Numbered from the stretch's first letter, positions 8,247 through 17,418 are shown. The stretch is DNA of 64,000 nucleotides from Mycolicibacterium rufum (GCF_022374875.2 NZ_CP092427.2:2418001-2482000), one strand, 5' to 3'. Translations and numbers: made by a program. Notes: generated by a model from the sequence alone, not told the origin.

Positions 8247-11200
8247 ATGCTCGCGCTTGACGCTAACAGATCGTCGTTGCCGGTATCGTTCGTCGACGTG
8301 GGGGCGACTGGCGATCATGGCGAACGGCGGGCATTCGTGGTGGGCGTCTCCGCGTTCGGAGAGGGCCTCGCAGAACTTGATGTACAGCCGGTCGCCGACC
8401 TTAAAGAGCTACTCGCGAAGTGTAACTGGACAGTCGAAAGCGAAGCTAACACCACCGCGAATGAACTTCGAGGGCACCTTGCGGAGGCTCGGATAGGCCA
8501 CTATGAAGTCGTACATATACTAACTCACGGCGTATTTCACGAGCGCTCGGGGCATCTATGGCTCGCGGGCGCGCACGCACGCAGCGATTCAATAACTTCG
8601 GAAAGCTGGGTCGATGCTCGGAGTTGGCTGAGTGAGGCTGTTCACGCGCCGCCGCACACACCGGCCCTGATCATATTCCTAGATACATGCTACGCCGGCG
8701 ACGCCGCCCAGCTGGACTGGCTGGATGAAGGGAGCCGAACGGTATACGTTTTCGCCGCAACAGAGCCGGGCCAGTGGGCGTTCAAATCTCGATTTACCAA
8801 AGCCGTAACGGCATTGCTATCGAGGCTCGCTGATCGCGATGATTTCGGTGCTCATCCGTCGACAGAGTACATATCGTTAGGACTCGTTCGGAACGCACTC
8901 GCATTCGAGTTAGCTAGGATCTGTCGCCAAGAGTCTCATGCGAGTCCGCAACATCTTTTAACCAGTCGACATGAGCTAAGGCACGATCACACACACTCTC
9001 TGTTTCCGAATCCGAACTACCACGGTTCTAAAAATTTGCGCTGGAGTGAACTAGCACAGCACGAACCCGCACTCGCGGACAGTGTTGACCCTGTGCTGGG
9101 GGGCCGTCATTTCCTCACTAGAGCGTTAGGCACTACCCCGGACCGGGATTCTGCGCTATGCCACTTCGAGGGCCGCGAAGAGGAGCTCGAACAATTAGTC
9201 GAGTGGATAGATGAGAATTCCAACAGCAGCTTCCGCATAGTTACCGGCAGTCCCGGTATGGGGAAGTCAGCTGTAGTGGGGATGCTAGTTTGCCTGATGC
9301 ACCCGTTGCTCACCCAATTCTCTCACAGGCTAGAGAACCGCCTACGGGGTAGCTTAAAGCCTCGAAGGCAAAAGGTAGGCCAAATGGCCGCGGTGCATGC
9401 GCGAAACAGGGATGTCTACGAGTTGACGCAGTCGATTGGGCGTCAGATAGCGCCTCAGGAGGCCATCGCGGGGGTAGATCACCTCATACGATTTGTTAAG
9501 TCAATGCCGGAGTCGCCATTGATTGTGGTCGATGCCCTCGATGAGTCGATTGAGCCGACCGCTGTAATGAGCGAGCTCCTTCTTCGAATTATTGACGAAC
9601 GCAATGCCTCAGGAGGACCGATCTGCCGAATGCTCGTCGGCACGCGGGATGAGGAGCGGTTTTCGCATCTCTTCGGTACTGCCTCTCCGCATGCCATTAT
9701 TGATCTTGACAAGACTGACTTTGGCCGCCTAGAAACGGACATTTCTTCCTACATTCAGGATTTGATACGAGAGCAAGATCCTCACCTAGACCGTGCCATG
9801 GTAAGGGCATTCGCAGCGGCAACAGCCGAGAAGGTAACCCCTAAAGAGCGTCCAGGGAGCGGCAGTCGTATCGAGATTGGCCCGTTCTTGCTCGCTCAGA
9901 TACACACTTTTCGAATGATCGATGGGCCGCTTTTACAGATTGGGGATGTCGATGTAGCTAAAAGCCTCGGATCCGCTGCACCGGTTACGGTAGAAGAAGC
10001 ATTTCTAAGTGAGTTCGAAGAAGAAAGCGAACCTTGGCTCAAGCCACTGCTGACAGCTTTCGCGCTTTCTTTTGGCAACGGAATGCCTCTCCTGCACGCT
10101 CGATCGATCGCAGTAAACATTACGGCTGGCGAACTTCCATGGCGTTCAGATAGAGAGCTTCGCGAATTGGCCTTTGGCCGCGCGCGATTCTATCTTCGCA
10201 CTGACATAGACATTGACGGTTCAACTCTATATGGCTTATTTCATCAAAGTTTGCAGGAATACTTACTTCGCGAATTAGACGCACGCACATCGGAAGCATA
10301 CGCAAGTACCTTTGCGGCACTGCGCGACGATCTAGGATACGGTCCTGCGTCCGGGCCCGATTGGGAGAATAGAGTTACTCCATACCTTCGGCGGTATTTC
10401 GGTAGTTACGCGCGCCGCGCGGGCGAGCTAGATTCAGTCGTCAGTGATATTCATTTTCTCATCCACGCCGAACATAATCACGTTATGGATTCGCTGCGAT
10501 CGTTGCAAACTATACAAGCAAGGCGAACGGCCGCCGCGTATCGCATATCTCACTCTTACCATCGAATCGCAGATTCAGATTCGCGACTCTTTCGTCTCGC
10601 TCTTGACGCTGCTCGCATTAACGAAGCAAAACTTCTAACCGACATCCGTAATTTGTCCGCCACAAGCACGGCGATACTTCCGCGATGGTCAACGGGCACA
10701 ATCGCGGCATACGTTCCGACCACCGATGTGCGAGAAATCGACTTCGAAGCGACAGTCATTAGGGTTACGCGTTTCGAAGGACGCAAGGTGTGCGTAATTG
10801 GATGCTATGACGGCGAAATCCAGGTGCGGGACTTGAAATCCGGTGACCTTCTGCAGAGGTTTTACACCAATAGATGGCCGTTGCGAGACGTGACGTGTGC
10901 CGAGACCGAGGGCGATGTACTAGCCATATCGGTGAGTCAGGGAATGGCCTACGTCTGGTCTTTAACCAGTGGAAGCTTGGTCCGCGTTATAGGAACACCG
11001 GCGGACCGCCTCTCTGTCGTTGCTACGATTCGTTGGGGTTGCCGCGATTTGTTAGTGACTGGGGCGGTCGAAGGCAAGCTCAAGGTATGGGATTTAGCAC
11101 GCGGGTCACAGCTGCACACCCTGACCGGAAAACGCGGCGTTTCACGCTCAATGGCGTGCTTTGTACTCAATGGCAGGCCGGTCGCAGCGGCTGCGACTGA

Positions 11201-12644
11201 TAGCGGACGCACCCATGTTTGGGATCTGCTCACCGGTGAGCTGTTACGCTCGTTCGAAGTAGTTGCCGAGTACGTTACGTGCATTCACCTGAGCGGCAAG
11301 CCGATGTTGATAACAGCGAATGCGGCTGGTGCAGTTCGCACATTGGACCTGAATACTTCTCACTGTGAAGAGCAGTTCGCCCTCAGACGGGGGGTACCAA
11401 TAAAGCTCGCGTCGTCGGTACTCGACGGGAACCCCGTCCTAGTGGTTCATGGCCCCCGGGATTCGGGCTGGGTGGGAATCTGGGATCTTGCGGATCGCAG
11501 ATTTGTGAGAGAACTAAGAAGCTACCTAACTAACGCCACCGCAGTAGTGGTCGAAGAGGTCGCAGGCAGGACGCTTGCTGTCACCGCCAGTGCAGATCGC
11601 CATTTGTACTGGTGCGACTTAAGTGTGAAGCCATCGATAGACGAAGTGCTAGTACCGATGAGCCCCATCAAGGCAATTGCCGTTACAGAAATCGGACCGC
11701 ACACTGTTGCGGTTTCGGGAGGCATCGATGGGTCCATTGAGGTATGGAACTTAAGCTCGCGTGAGCGCACACTACCTACCATAAATTCTTCGCAGGGAAT
11801 TGGCGTTACCGATATCGCGTGCGTGAACATGAACGGCCAAGTAGTTGCGGCCGTACTTTTGGAGGATGGCTCGCTCGGAACGCTCCTGATACATCCGGAC
11901 ATTTCTCCGATCACCCAGCATTTACCGGCCCAAGGGCAGTACTCGCTAGACCGCGAGCAGCATCTAGCTTTAGACGGCGCGAGCACTAAACCATCGTTCG
12001 TAGTGGCGCGAAAGACCCGCCTTCACATCGTAAATTTTCAAGGAGACGATTCTTGGGTGTTTGACCTAGCCGCGCTGGATGCTCCCGCCCAACCTAGAGT
12101 CGGTAGTATTGATATTCATGAGGGAATTTACCGGATATTGTCGCTAGATGTGTACTCCACCCCGGCACAGTCGTGGGCCGTGGTTTGCTCCAGCAGCGTT
12201 CGGTCGTCGAGCATCGACTGGCTTCAGCGCGAAGTGCGAGTTTACGACCTCCGCGAAAAGTTGCTTATCAGGAAGTTTAACGCTCCGGGGCTTAAACGCC
12301 TGATCGTGGCGGATATTGACGACACGAAAGTCGTTGCGGGCGTAGGCGATGCTTGCAGGATATCAGTGTGGGATATTGCTACTGGCCGCCGGCTTCGAAC
12401 CATTGGACCTGAAAAAGAGTGGACGAGTATTACGTACGGCATTATCGGCCAACAGCATGTCGCCCTAGTGGGAGCGGCCGATGGCGAACTGTCGATTTGG
12501 GATATCGTGTCTGGCCGCGAGCTATTTACTCAGATATTTCCGGCGGCGATAAATCGTGTCACCGTGGCTATTCAGGCGGTCGTGGTTTCGTTCGGAGATG
12601 ATCTTGCGGTAGTGGATGTCCCCGGATTAGGCACGCGAGCGTGA
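8247..12644 (+). CDS. Caspase-like protease / STAND NTPase / WD40-repeat protein
   Basis: This is a 1465-residue three-part protein. Residues about 25-230 form a caspase-like (peptidase C14) domain: His94 in ILTHGVFHE and Cys148 in IIFLDTCYAGDA are the expected catalytic pair. Residues about 305-830 are a STAND/NACHT-type P-loop module: it opens with FEGREEEL, Walker A is GSPGMGKS (Lys340), and Walker B is LIVVDALDES (Asp429). From about 835 to the end there are at least ten WD-like blades (VWDLARG, VWDLLTG, IWDLADR, VWNLSSR, VWDIATG, IWDIVSG), enough for two propellers. By analogy with such families, the propeller senses a trigger, the NTPase oligomerises and the protease acts. The ATG at 8247 has GAAGG upstream; the frame is open from 8007. 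Its stop overlaps the hydrolase start as GTGA. AT-richer than neighbours, so probably acquired. Target and trigger unknown. Confidence 0.85.
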   Translation: MLALDANRSSLPVSFVDVGATGDHGERRAFVVGVSAFGEGLAELDVQPVADLKELLAKCNWTVESEANTTANELRGHLAEARIGHYEVVHILTHGVFHERSGHLWLAGAHARSDSITSESWVDARSWLSEAVHAPPHTPALIIFLDTCYAGDAAQLDWLDEGSRTVYVFAATEPGQWAFKSRFTKAVTALLSRLADRDDFGAHPSTEYISLGLVRNALAFELARICRQESHASPQHLLTSRHELRHDHTHSLFPNPNYHGSKNLRWSELAQHEPALADSVDPVLGGRHFLTRALGTTPDRDSALCHFEGREEELEQLVEWIDENSNSSFRIVTGSPGMGKSAVVGMLVCLMHPLLTQFSHRLENRLRGSLKPRRQKVGQMAAVHARNRDVYELTQSIGRQIAPQEAIAGVDHLIRFVKSMPESPLIVVDALDESIEPTAVMSELLLRIIDERNASGGPICRMLVGTRDEERFSHLFGTASPHAIIDLDKTDFGRLETDISSYIQDLIREQDPHLDRAMVRAFAAATAEKVTPKERPGSGSRIEIGPFLLAQIHTFRMIDGPLLQIGDVDVAKSLGSAAPVTVEEAFLSEFEEESEPWLKPLLTAFALSFGNGMPLLHARSIAVNITAGELPWRSDRELRELAFGRARFYLRTDIDIDGSTLYGLFHQSLQEYLLRELDARTSEAYASTFAALRDDLGYGPASGPDWENRVTPYLRRYFGSYARRAGELDSVVSDIHFLIHAEHNHVMDSLRSLQTIQARRTAAAYRISHSYHRIADSDSRLFRLALDAARINEAKLLTDIRNLSATSTAILPRWSTGTIAAYVPTTDVREIDFEATVIRVTRFEGRKVCVIGCYDGEIQVRDLKSGDLLQRFYTNRWPLRDVTCAETEGDVLAISVSQGMAYVWSLTSGSLVRVIGTPADRLSVVATIRWGCRDLLVTGAVEGKLKVWDLARGSQLHTLTGKRGVSRSMACFVLNGRPVAAAATDSGRTHVWDLLTGELLRSFEVVAEYVTCIHLSGKPMLITANAAGAVRTLDLNTSHCEEQFALRRGVPIKLASSVLDGNPVLVVHGPRDSGWVGIWDLADRRFVRELRSYLTNATAVVVEEVAGRTLAVTASADRHLYWCDLSVKPSIDEVLVPMSPIKAIAVTEIGPHTVAVSGGIDGSIEVWNLSSRERTLPTINSSQGIGVTDIACVNMNGQVVAAVLLEDGSLGTLLIHPDISPITQHLPAQGQYSLDREQHLALDGASTKPSFVVARKTRLHIVNFQGDDSWVFDLAALDAPAQPRVGSIDIHEGIYRILSLDVYSTPAQSWAVVCSSSVRSSSIDWLQREVRVYDLREKLLIRKFNAPGLKRLIVADIDDTKVVAGVGDACRISVWDIATGRRLRTIGPEKEWTSITYGIIGQQHVALVGAADGELSIWDIVSGRELFTQIFPAAINRVTVAIQAVVVSFGDDLAVVDVPGLGTRA

Positions 12645-13462
12645 GCGAGGTGCTTGGTGTCCACGGTATATGGAACTATCAAACTGTCACACCAGAAGTG
12701 GCGGCAAGCGCACTCGCCACTAAATGGGCAGCGTTTCTCGGTGTAGAGGAGGAGCGAATCGCTGTTGCGTACTACGCGGACCGACTAAGGCTGGGAAGCC
12801 ACGGAGGAGACGCCGAGTTAGAGGCCCTAAATCGAGCGCTGGGCGACCAACCACGCGAATTACTTCTGGCTTGGATCGCCGAATTGGGTTGGAACGCAAG
12901 CGAACCCCAGGGCTGGGGTGCAGCTCCTCTTCGAGGTCTCCTCGACTGGTTCGTGCAGCGGTTCGATCTGAGCCGGCAGACTGTTGATCGATTTGTGGCA
13001 GCCTTTCTATCGGAGGTGAGTCAGTACCTTGACCTCCAAGATTCAGGGCCACGGCAAGCGGTAAGGTCTGTAGTCGGCGCGGCGATCAGTACTCATCAGC
13101 CGCGTGTTGTAGTGGCACATTCGTTGGGCTCGGTTGTCGCCTATGAGACGCTATGGGCTTACCCTCGCTTGAAGGTAGACGTTCTCGTAACCGTTGGTTC
13201 GCCACTGGCCATTCCGGGGCGTGTGTTCCCAGTTCTCCAACCTACGCCCGTGGATGGTCGGGGGAGAAAACCTCCAGGAGTGCGCAAATGGGTAAACTTC
13301 TCCGATGTCGGGGATGCGGTCGCAGTCCCCAAAAATCTTGCCAAGTACTTCGAGGGTGTCGATGAGGACACGAATATTGCGACTGGCATGTTCTGGACTC
13401 ACGAAGTCTCGCACTATCTTCGCAATCCGCAGGTCAGAGCCGGGATCCTCGGACTTTCCTAG
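12641..13462 (+). CDS. Alpha/beta hydrolase, partner of the caspase-STAND protein
   Basis: This is a 273-residue alpha/beta hydrolase. It begins with an oxyanion-type GVHGIW motif, carries the nucleophile elbow VVAHSLGS (Ser161), an acidic candidate in SDVGDAVAVP (Asp225, or Asp222), and a C-terminal His in THEVSHYL (His258, or His254), so the triad looks complete. There is no signal peptide, so it acts in the cytoplasm. The GTG start overlaps the stop of the caspase-STAND gene by 4 bases, implying translational coupling. It shares the low-GC composition. It could be an esterase/lipase effector released or activated by the large protein, or a substrate of the protease; neither can be decided here. 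Lipase-like hydrolases are known companions of STAND conflict genes in general. Confidence 0.75.
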   Translation: MSEVLGVHGIWNYQTVTPEVAASALATKWAAFLGVEEERIAVAYYADRLRLGSHGGDAELEALNRALGDQPRELLLAWIAELGWNASEPQGWGAAPLRGLLDWFVQRFDLSRQTVDRFVAAFLSEVSQYLDLQDSGPRQAVRSVVGAAISTHQPRVVVAHSLGSVVAYETLWAYPRLKVDVLVTVGSPLAIPGRVFPVLQPTPVDGRGRKPPGVRKWVNFSDVGDAVAVPKNLAKYFEGVDEDTNIATGMFWTHEVSHYLRNPQVRAGILGLS

Positions 13463-13520
13463 CTATTCAGCGAACTTTTGACATCTTCTTGTTGCGCCGC
13501 CCTGGGTGGCTTGCCGTGTA

Positions 13521-14702
13521 TCAGGCAGTCACCGCCGGTGCTCCCGCGAGGGGCTTGAACACCGTCTTCGACGGGTCTTCGATCACCGGATCGGCGACAC
13601 GCGCGGACGTACTGCGCTGCAGCACGCGCACCGCGTCGTGCGTGCAGACACAGGCGACCCGCTGCCCGGGTGTGTGGGTCACCGAGTCGGGCCCGGACCG
13701 GTTGGGCACCTCGACCACCAGATCGGCCGCGGCTCCGACGTCGACGTGGACCTGGGTGCAGTTGCCCAGATAGACAATGTGTTTGACGGTGCCGGAGATG
13801 GCGTTGCCATCGGCACCGCCGGGAGTGCCGTTGTCCTGCAGGGTGATTCGCTCGGGCCGGATCACCACGGCGGCGGCGCCGGGGGCAGGGGGATCCTCGG
13901 AGACCGACGCGATCAGCCGGGTGCCCAGGGCCGTGCACGTCGCCGCGCCGCCGACCACATCGATGATTTCGGCGTCGAAGATGTTGGCCGCGCCGAGGAA
14001 ACCGGCGACGAACGTCGTCGCCGGCGCGGAGTAGATGTCCTGTGGAGCACCGACCTGCTCGATCCTGCCCTCGGCCAGCACCGCGATCTGGTCGCTCATG
14101 GTGAGCGCCTCTTCCTGGTCGTGGGTGACGTAGACGAACGTGATGCCGACGTCGCGTTGCAGGGCACGGAGTTCCAGCTGGAGTTGCTTGCGCAGCGTGG
14201 CATCCAGTGCGCCCAGCGGCTCGTCGAGCAGCAGCACGCGCGGCCGCAGCACCAGGGCGCGGGCGAGCGCGACACGCTGCTGTTGCCCGCCGGAGAGCTG
14301 CGCGGGCCTGCGGGTGGCGTAGCGGTCCATGCGCACCAGTTCCAGCGCCTCGCCGACCCGCCGCATGGTCTCCTCCCGGGAGACCTTCTGGTACCTCAGC
14401 CCGAAGGCGACGTTGTCCCGGACCGACATGAACGGGAACAGCGCATAGGTCTGGAACACCGTGTTGACCGGGCGCCTGTGCGGCGGGTCGGCGGCCACGT
14501 CACGCCCGTCGAGCTCGATGCGTCCCGAGTCCGGCTTCTCGAAGCCAGCGATCATGCGCAGCGTGGTGGTCTTCCCGCACCCCGACGGTCCGAGTAGCGA
14601 GAAGAACTGCCCGGCCGGGATGTCCAGATCGATCCCGTCGACGGCCGGCATCCCCGCGAAGGACTTGGCCAGCCGGTGCAGCCGGATCGCGCCGCCGGTC
14701 AT
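13521..14702 (-). CDS. Polyamine-type ABC importer, ATP-binding subunit (PotA-like)
   Basis: This 393-residue ATPase of the spermidine/putrescine importer family has all the expected motifs: Walker A GPSGCGKTT, Q-loop VFQTYALFP, signature LSGGQQQRVALARAL, Walker B VLLLDEPLGALD and H-loop VTHDQEEALTMSD. A C-terminal TOBE-like regulatory domain follows. The ATG at 14702 follows the aminotransferase stop by 13 bases, so it is in an operon with that gene. The membrane and binding subunits are encoded divergently at 16177-19202. Its 3' end marks the right edge of the low-GC island. Confidence 0.88.
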   Translation of the reverse strand: MTGGAIRLHRLAKSFAGMPAVDGIDLDIPAGQFFSLLGPSGCGKTTTLRMIAGFEKPDSGRIELDGRDVAADPPHRRPVNTVFQTYALFPFMSVRDNVAFGLRYQKVSREETMRRVGEALELVRMDRYATRRPAQLSGGQQQRVALARALVLRPRVLLLDEPLGALDATLRKQLQLELRALQRDVGITFVYVTHDQEEALTMSDQIAVLAEGRIEQVGAPQDIYSAPATTFVAGFLGAANIFDAEIIDVVGGAATCTALGTRLIASVSEDPPAPGAAAVVIRPERITLQDNGTPGGADGNAISGTVKHIVYLGNCTQVHVDVGAAADLVVEVPNRSGPDSVTHTPGQRVACVCTHDAVRVLQRSTSARVADPVIEDPSKTVFKPLAGAPAVTA

Positions 14703-14715
14703 CAGACCGGCACCG

Positions 14716-16086
14716 TCACCGGGACGCGGCGACCGCGGAGGCGAACGCGGCGAAGTTCCGTGCGAACCTGTCGACATCGTCGCGCGTGTGCTGAACCGAC
14801 AACAGCCATTGCTCCACCTTCCCCCATGGCGGGAGGAATACGCCACCGTTGTGCTGCATGAGCCAGTGCAGATGCCCGAGCCGGGCGTCGATCTCGAGGA
14901 AGTCGCGGAACTCCCGCACCGGTTCCCGCCGAAACGTCACACAGCCTTTGGCGCCCAGGGCCACCACGTGCCAGTCGAATCCGTGCTCGGCGATCACCGC
15001 GTCCAGCGCGCCGCGGAGCCGGGCCGCCAGCGCGTCGAGGTGGGCGTAGTTGTCGGCCGTGAGCACCTCCGACAGCGTGGCCCGCGTGGCGGCCATCGCG
15101 AGCGGGTTGCCGTTGAACGTCCCCACCTGTTCGTAGCGGCCGTCGGCGATCGCGGACATCACCGCGGCGGTGCCGCCGATCGCGGCCACCGCGATGCCGC
15201 CACCGAGGGCCTTGGCCAGACACACCATGTCGGGCACCACGCCGCTGCGCGCGGTGACACCCCCCGGCCCGGTGGTGAAGCCGGTCTTCACCTCGTCGAA
15301 GATCAGCAGGGCGCCGTCGGCGTGCAGTACGTCCTTCAGCGCGGCGAGGTAGCCGTCGTCGGGCGGGATGATGCCGGCGTTCATCATCACCGGCTCGAGG
15401 ATCATCGCGGCCACCTGTCCCCGGTGCCGGGCCACCGCCCGCGCGACGGCCTCGACGTCGTTGAACGGAACCACGACGACGAGATCGCGAATCGCGCAGG
15501 GAATCCCGGTGTTTCCCGGAACCGGCACGGGGGCGTCGCGGGGCCCCACCTCGTCGGCCTCGGGCAGCACCGACACCTGCACCGAATCGTGATGGCCGTG
15601 ATAACAGCCCTCGACCTTGATGATGAGGTCGCGCCCGGTCACCGAGCGGGCCAGATGGACGGCATCCATCGTGGCCTCGGTGCCTGAATTCGCGTAGCGC
15701 CAGAGCGGTACGTCGAAGCGGCGCGCGAGCTCACCGGCGATCCAGATCGCGTCCTCGGTCGGCTGGGCGAAGTGGGTGCCGCGGCGCACACGGTCGCTGA
15801 CGGCGGCCACGATGGCCGGATGGGCATGTCCGGCAATGGATGCGCCGTAACCGCCGTGCATGTCGACGTAGGAATTGCCGTCGACGTCGTACACCTTCGA
15901 GCCCTCGCCGTGGCTCATCCACACCGCCTGGGGTTCGGCGATCTGCCAGTTGGACGTCGCACCGCCGGCCAGATGCGCGCCGGCGATCTCGATCAGCTCG
16001 GCGCTGCGCGGCTGACGGCGCAGGAAGATCTGCTCCTGTTCGGCGATCAGGGAGTCAAGGGACGGTGCCGTCACCGTTGCAGCCAC
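14716..16086 (-). CDS. Class III PLP aminotransferase, glutamate-1-semialdehyde-aminomutase-like
   Basis: This 456-residue fold-type I PLP enzyme has GGATSNWQI near the N-terminus, NSGTEATMDAVHLAR (phosphate-binding region), VEGCYHGHHD, ILEPVMMNAG, LIFDEVKTGF (cofactor Asp) and CLAKALGGG, whose Lys should bind PLP. The arrangement resembles HemL-type aminomutases, but the context (polyamine importer, DadA-like oxidase) argues for an omega- or alpha-amine transaminase in catabolism, not haem synthesis. It begins with GTG at 16086. Operator site 3 lies 25 bases upstream, between it and the divergent binding-protein gene. Confidence 0.82.
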   Translation of the reverse strand: MAATVTAPSLDSLIAEQEQIFLRRQPRSAELIEIAGAHLAGGATSNWQIAEPQAVWMSHGEGSKVYDVDGNSYVDMHGGYGASIAGHAHPAIVAAVSDRVRRGTHFAQPTEDAIWIAGELARRFDVPLWRYANSGTEATMDAVHLARSVTGRDLIIKVEGCYHGHHDSVQVSVLPEADEVGPRDAPVPVPGNTGIPCAIRDLVVVVPFNDVEAVARAVARHRGQVAAMILEPVMMNAGIIPPDDGYLAALKDVLHADGALLIFDEVKTGFTTGPGGVTARSGVVPDMVCLAKALGGGIAVAAIGGTAAVMSAIADGRYEQVGTFNGNPLAMAATRATLSEVLTADNYAHLDALAARLRGALDAVIAEHGFDWHVVALGAKGCVTFRREPVREFRDFLEIDARLGHLHWLMQHNGGVFLPPWGKVEQWLLSVQHTRDDVDRFARNFAAFASAVAASR

Positions 16087-16110
16087 CGCGAACCTCCGGT
16101 CGTGTCGGTT

Positions 16111-16126
16111 GACTGAGCATTCAGTC
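16111..16126. promoter_or_regulatory. Palindromic operator, site 3
   Basis: GACTGA-GCAT-TCAGTC is a perfect inverted repeat in the 90-base gap between the divergent aminotransferase and substrate-binding-protein genes. Over 23 bases (TTGACTGAGC.TTCAGTCTATGC) it matches site 1 at 1796 in all but one position, although the two are 14 kb apart. Confidence 0.78.
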
Positions 16127-16176
16127 TATGCGAGAGTCCTACCAGCGACAAGACGCGAAATCAATCGGGAGGCCCG

Positions 16177-17409
16177 ATGCCAGAGCCCAGCACCCGACGT
16201 CAGTTCCTGACGCGCGCAGCGATTCTGGCGGCGAGCGCACCCACCCTCGGCGCGTTCCTCGCCGCGTGTGGCGGCTCCGGATCCTCGGGGTCCGACGCCA
16301 CTCCGTCCTTGAAGCTCGCCGCCCCCGACAGTCCGGTCACCTGGGACATCGCCGAGGACAACAAGCCCATCGCCGACGGCCTCGCCCCCGAGAAGGGCAC
16401 GCTGAAGCTCTACACCTACGCCGACTACGTCAGCCCGGACGCGGTGAAGTCCTTCGAGGACAAGTACGGCGTGAAGGTGGAGATCTCGACGTTCAACGAC
16501 GGCGGGGAGGCGCTGACCAAACTGCGCAGCGGGGTCGACTTCGACATCTACAACGCCAACTACACCGAGATCAGCAGGCTGGTCAACGGTGGACTGCTGC
16601 GGCCGCTGAACCACTCCTACATCCCGAACATCACCAACGTGTGGCCGAGCTTCACCAACCCCTGGTACGACCAGGAGTGGCGCTACAGCGTGCCGTACAC
16701 GATCTACACCACGGGTATCGGCTGGCGCACCGACCAGGTGCCCGCCGATATCGGGGCGCTCGGCAATCCCTACGACGCGTTCTGGGATCGCACGTACAAG
16801 GGCAAGACCGCCGTGCTCGACGACTGGCACACCACGATGGGCATGGTGCTGCTGCGCAACGGCATCACCGACGTCAACACCTCCTCGGAGGCCGATCTGA
16901 AGATGGTCGGCGAGCAGCTCACCCAGCTCGTCGCGGCCACCTCGCCGAAGGTCACCATCACCGCGTACAACGACCTGCCGGCCGGGCAGCTCGGGCTGGC
17001 GCAGATGTGGTCCGGGGACATCATCAACGCCCAGTCCTACCTTCCCGAGGGCACCGGGCCGGAGGTGCTGCGCTACTGGTTCCCCGCCGACGGGAAGGGC
17101 ATGGTGGACAACGACATGCTGGTGACGCTCAAGGGCGGCAAGAACCCGGTGCTGGCGCATCTGTTCCTCGACCACATGCTCGACACCGAGGTGGCCATGC
17201 AGAACTTCTCGGCCATCGGGTATCAGCCGCCGCAGAACTCGATCAACCCGGACGCGCTGGTGTCCGACGGCTTCATCCCCCAGAACCTCGCGACGGCGAT
17301 CGTCAAGCCGGAGTGGTTCGACGCCGGATACCGGATTCTCGAGCTCGATCCCGCCAACGATGCTGCCTGGCAGAACGTTTGGCGTACCTTCAAGGCCGGC
17401 GGGTCCTAA
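16177..17409 (+). CDS. Polyamine-type ABC importer, substrate-binding lipoprotein (PotD-like)
   Basis: This is a 410-residue binding protein with a twin-arginine signal (STRRQFLTRAA) and a lipobox (FLAACG), so it is probably exported by Tat and anchored to the membrane outer face. The mature part follows the PotD/PotF pattern (LYTYADYVSPDAVKSFEDKYGVKVE, then FDIYNANYTE and GIGWRTDQVP). GGGAGG precedes the ATG. It is followed closely by two permease genes, making a complete importer with the divergent ATPase. The acidic and aromatic residues of a polyamine pocket cannot be assigned by eye, so the ligand may be another cationic amine. Confidence 0.87.
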   Translation: MPEPSTRRQFLTRAAILAASAPTLGAFLAACGGSGSSGSDATPSLKLAAPDSPVTWDIAEDNKPIADGLAPEKGTLKLYTYADYVSPDAVKSFEDKYGVKVEISTFNDGGEALTKLRSGVDFDIYNANYTEISRLVNGGLLRPLNHSYIPNITNVWPSFTNPWYDQEWRYSVPYTIYTTGIGWRTDQVPADIGALGNPYDAFWDRTYKGKTAVLDDWHTTMGMVLLRNGITDVNTSSEADLKMVGEQLTQLVAATSPKVTITAYNDLPAGQLGLAQMWSGDIINAQSYLPEGTGPEVLRYWFPADGKGMVDNDMLVTLKGGKNPVLAHLFLDHMLDTEVAMQNFSAIGYQPPQNSINPDALVSDGFIPQNLATAIVKPEWFDAGYRILELDPANDAAWQNVWRTFKAGGS

Positions 17410-17418
17410 GCTGCTCTC

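Larger units (their letters stand above)
7744..13520. other. Lower-GC inserted island with a conflict-type operon
   Basis: The block between tetR (ends 7743) and the potA-like gene (ends 13521) has clearly different base and codon use from its neighbours. A hand count gives 28 G+C of 60 in 9001-9060 against 40 of 60 in 7441-7500. Rare mycobacterial codons (TTA, ATA, AGA, CTA) are frequent inside it. It separates two halves of what looks like one regulon. No integrase, tRNA or direct repeats were seen at its edges. Confidence 0.75.
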
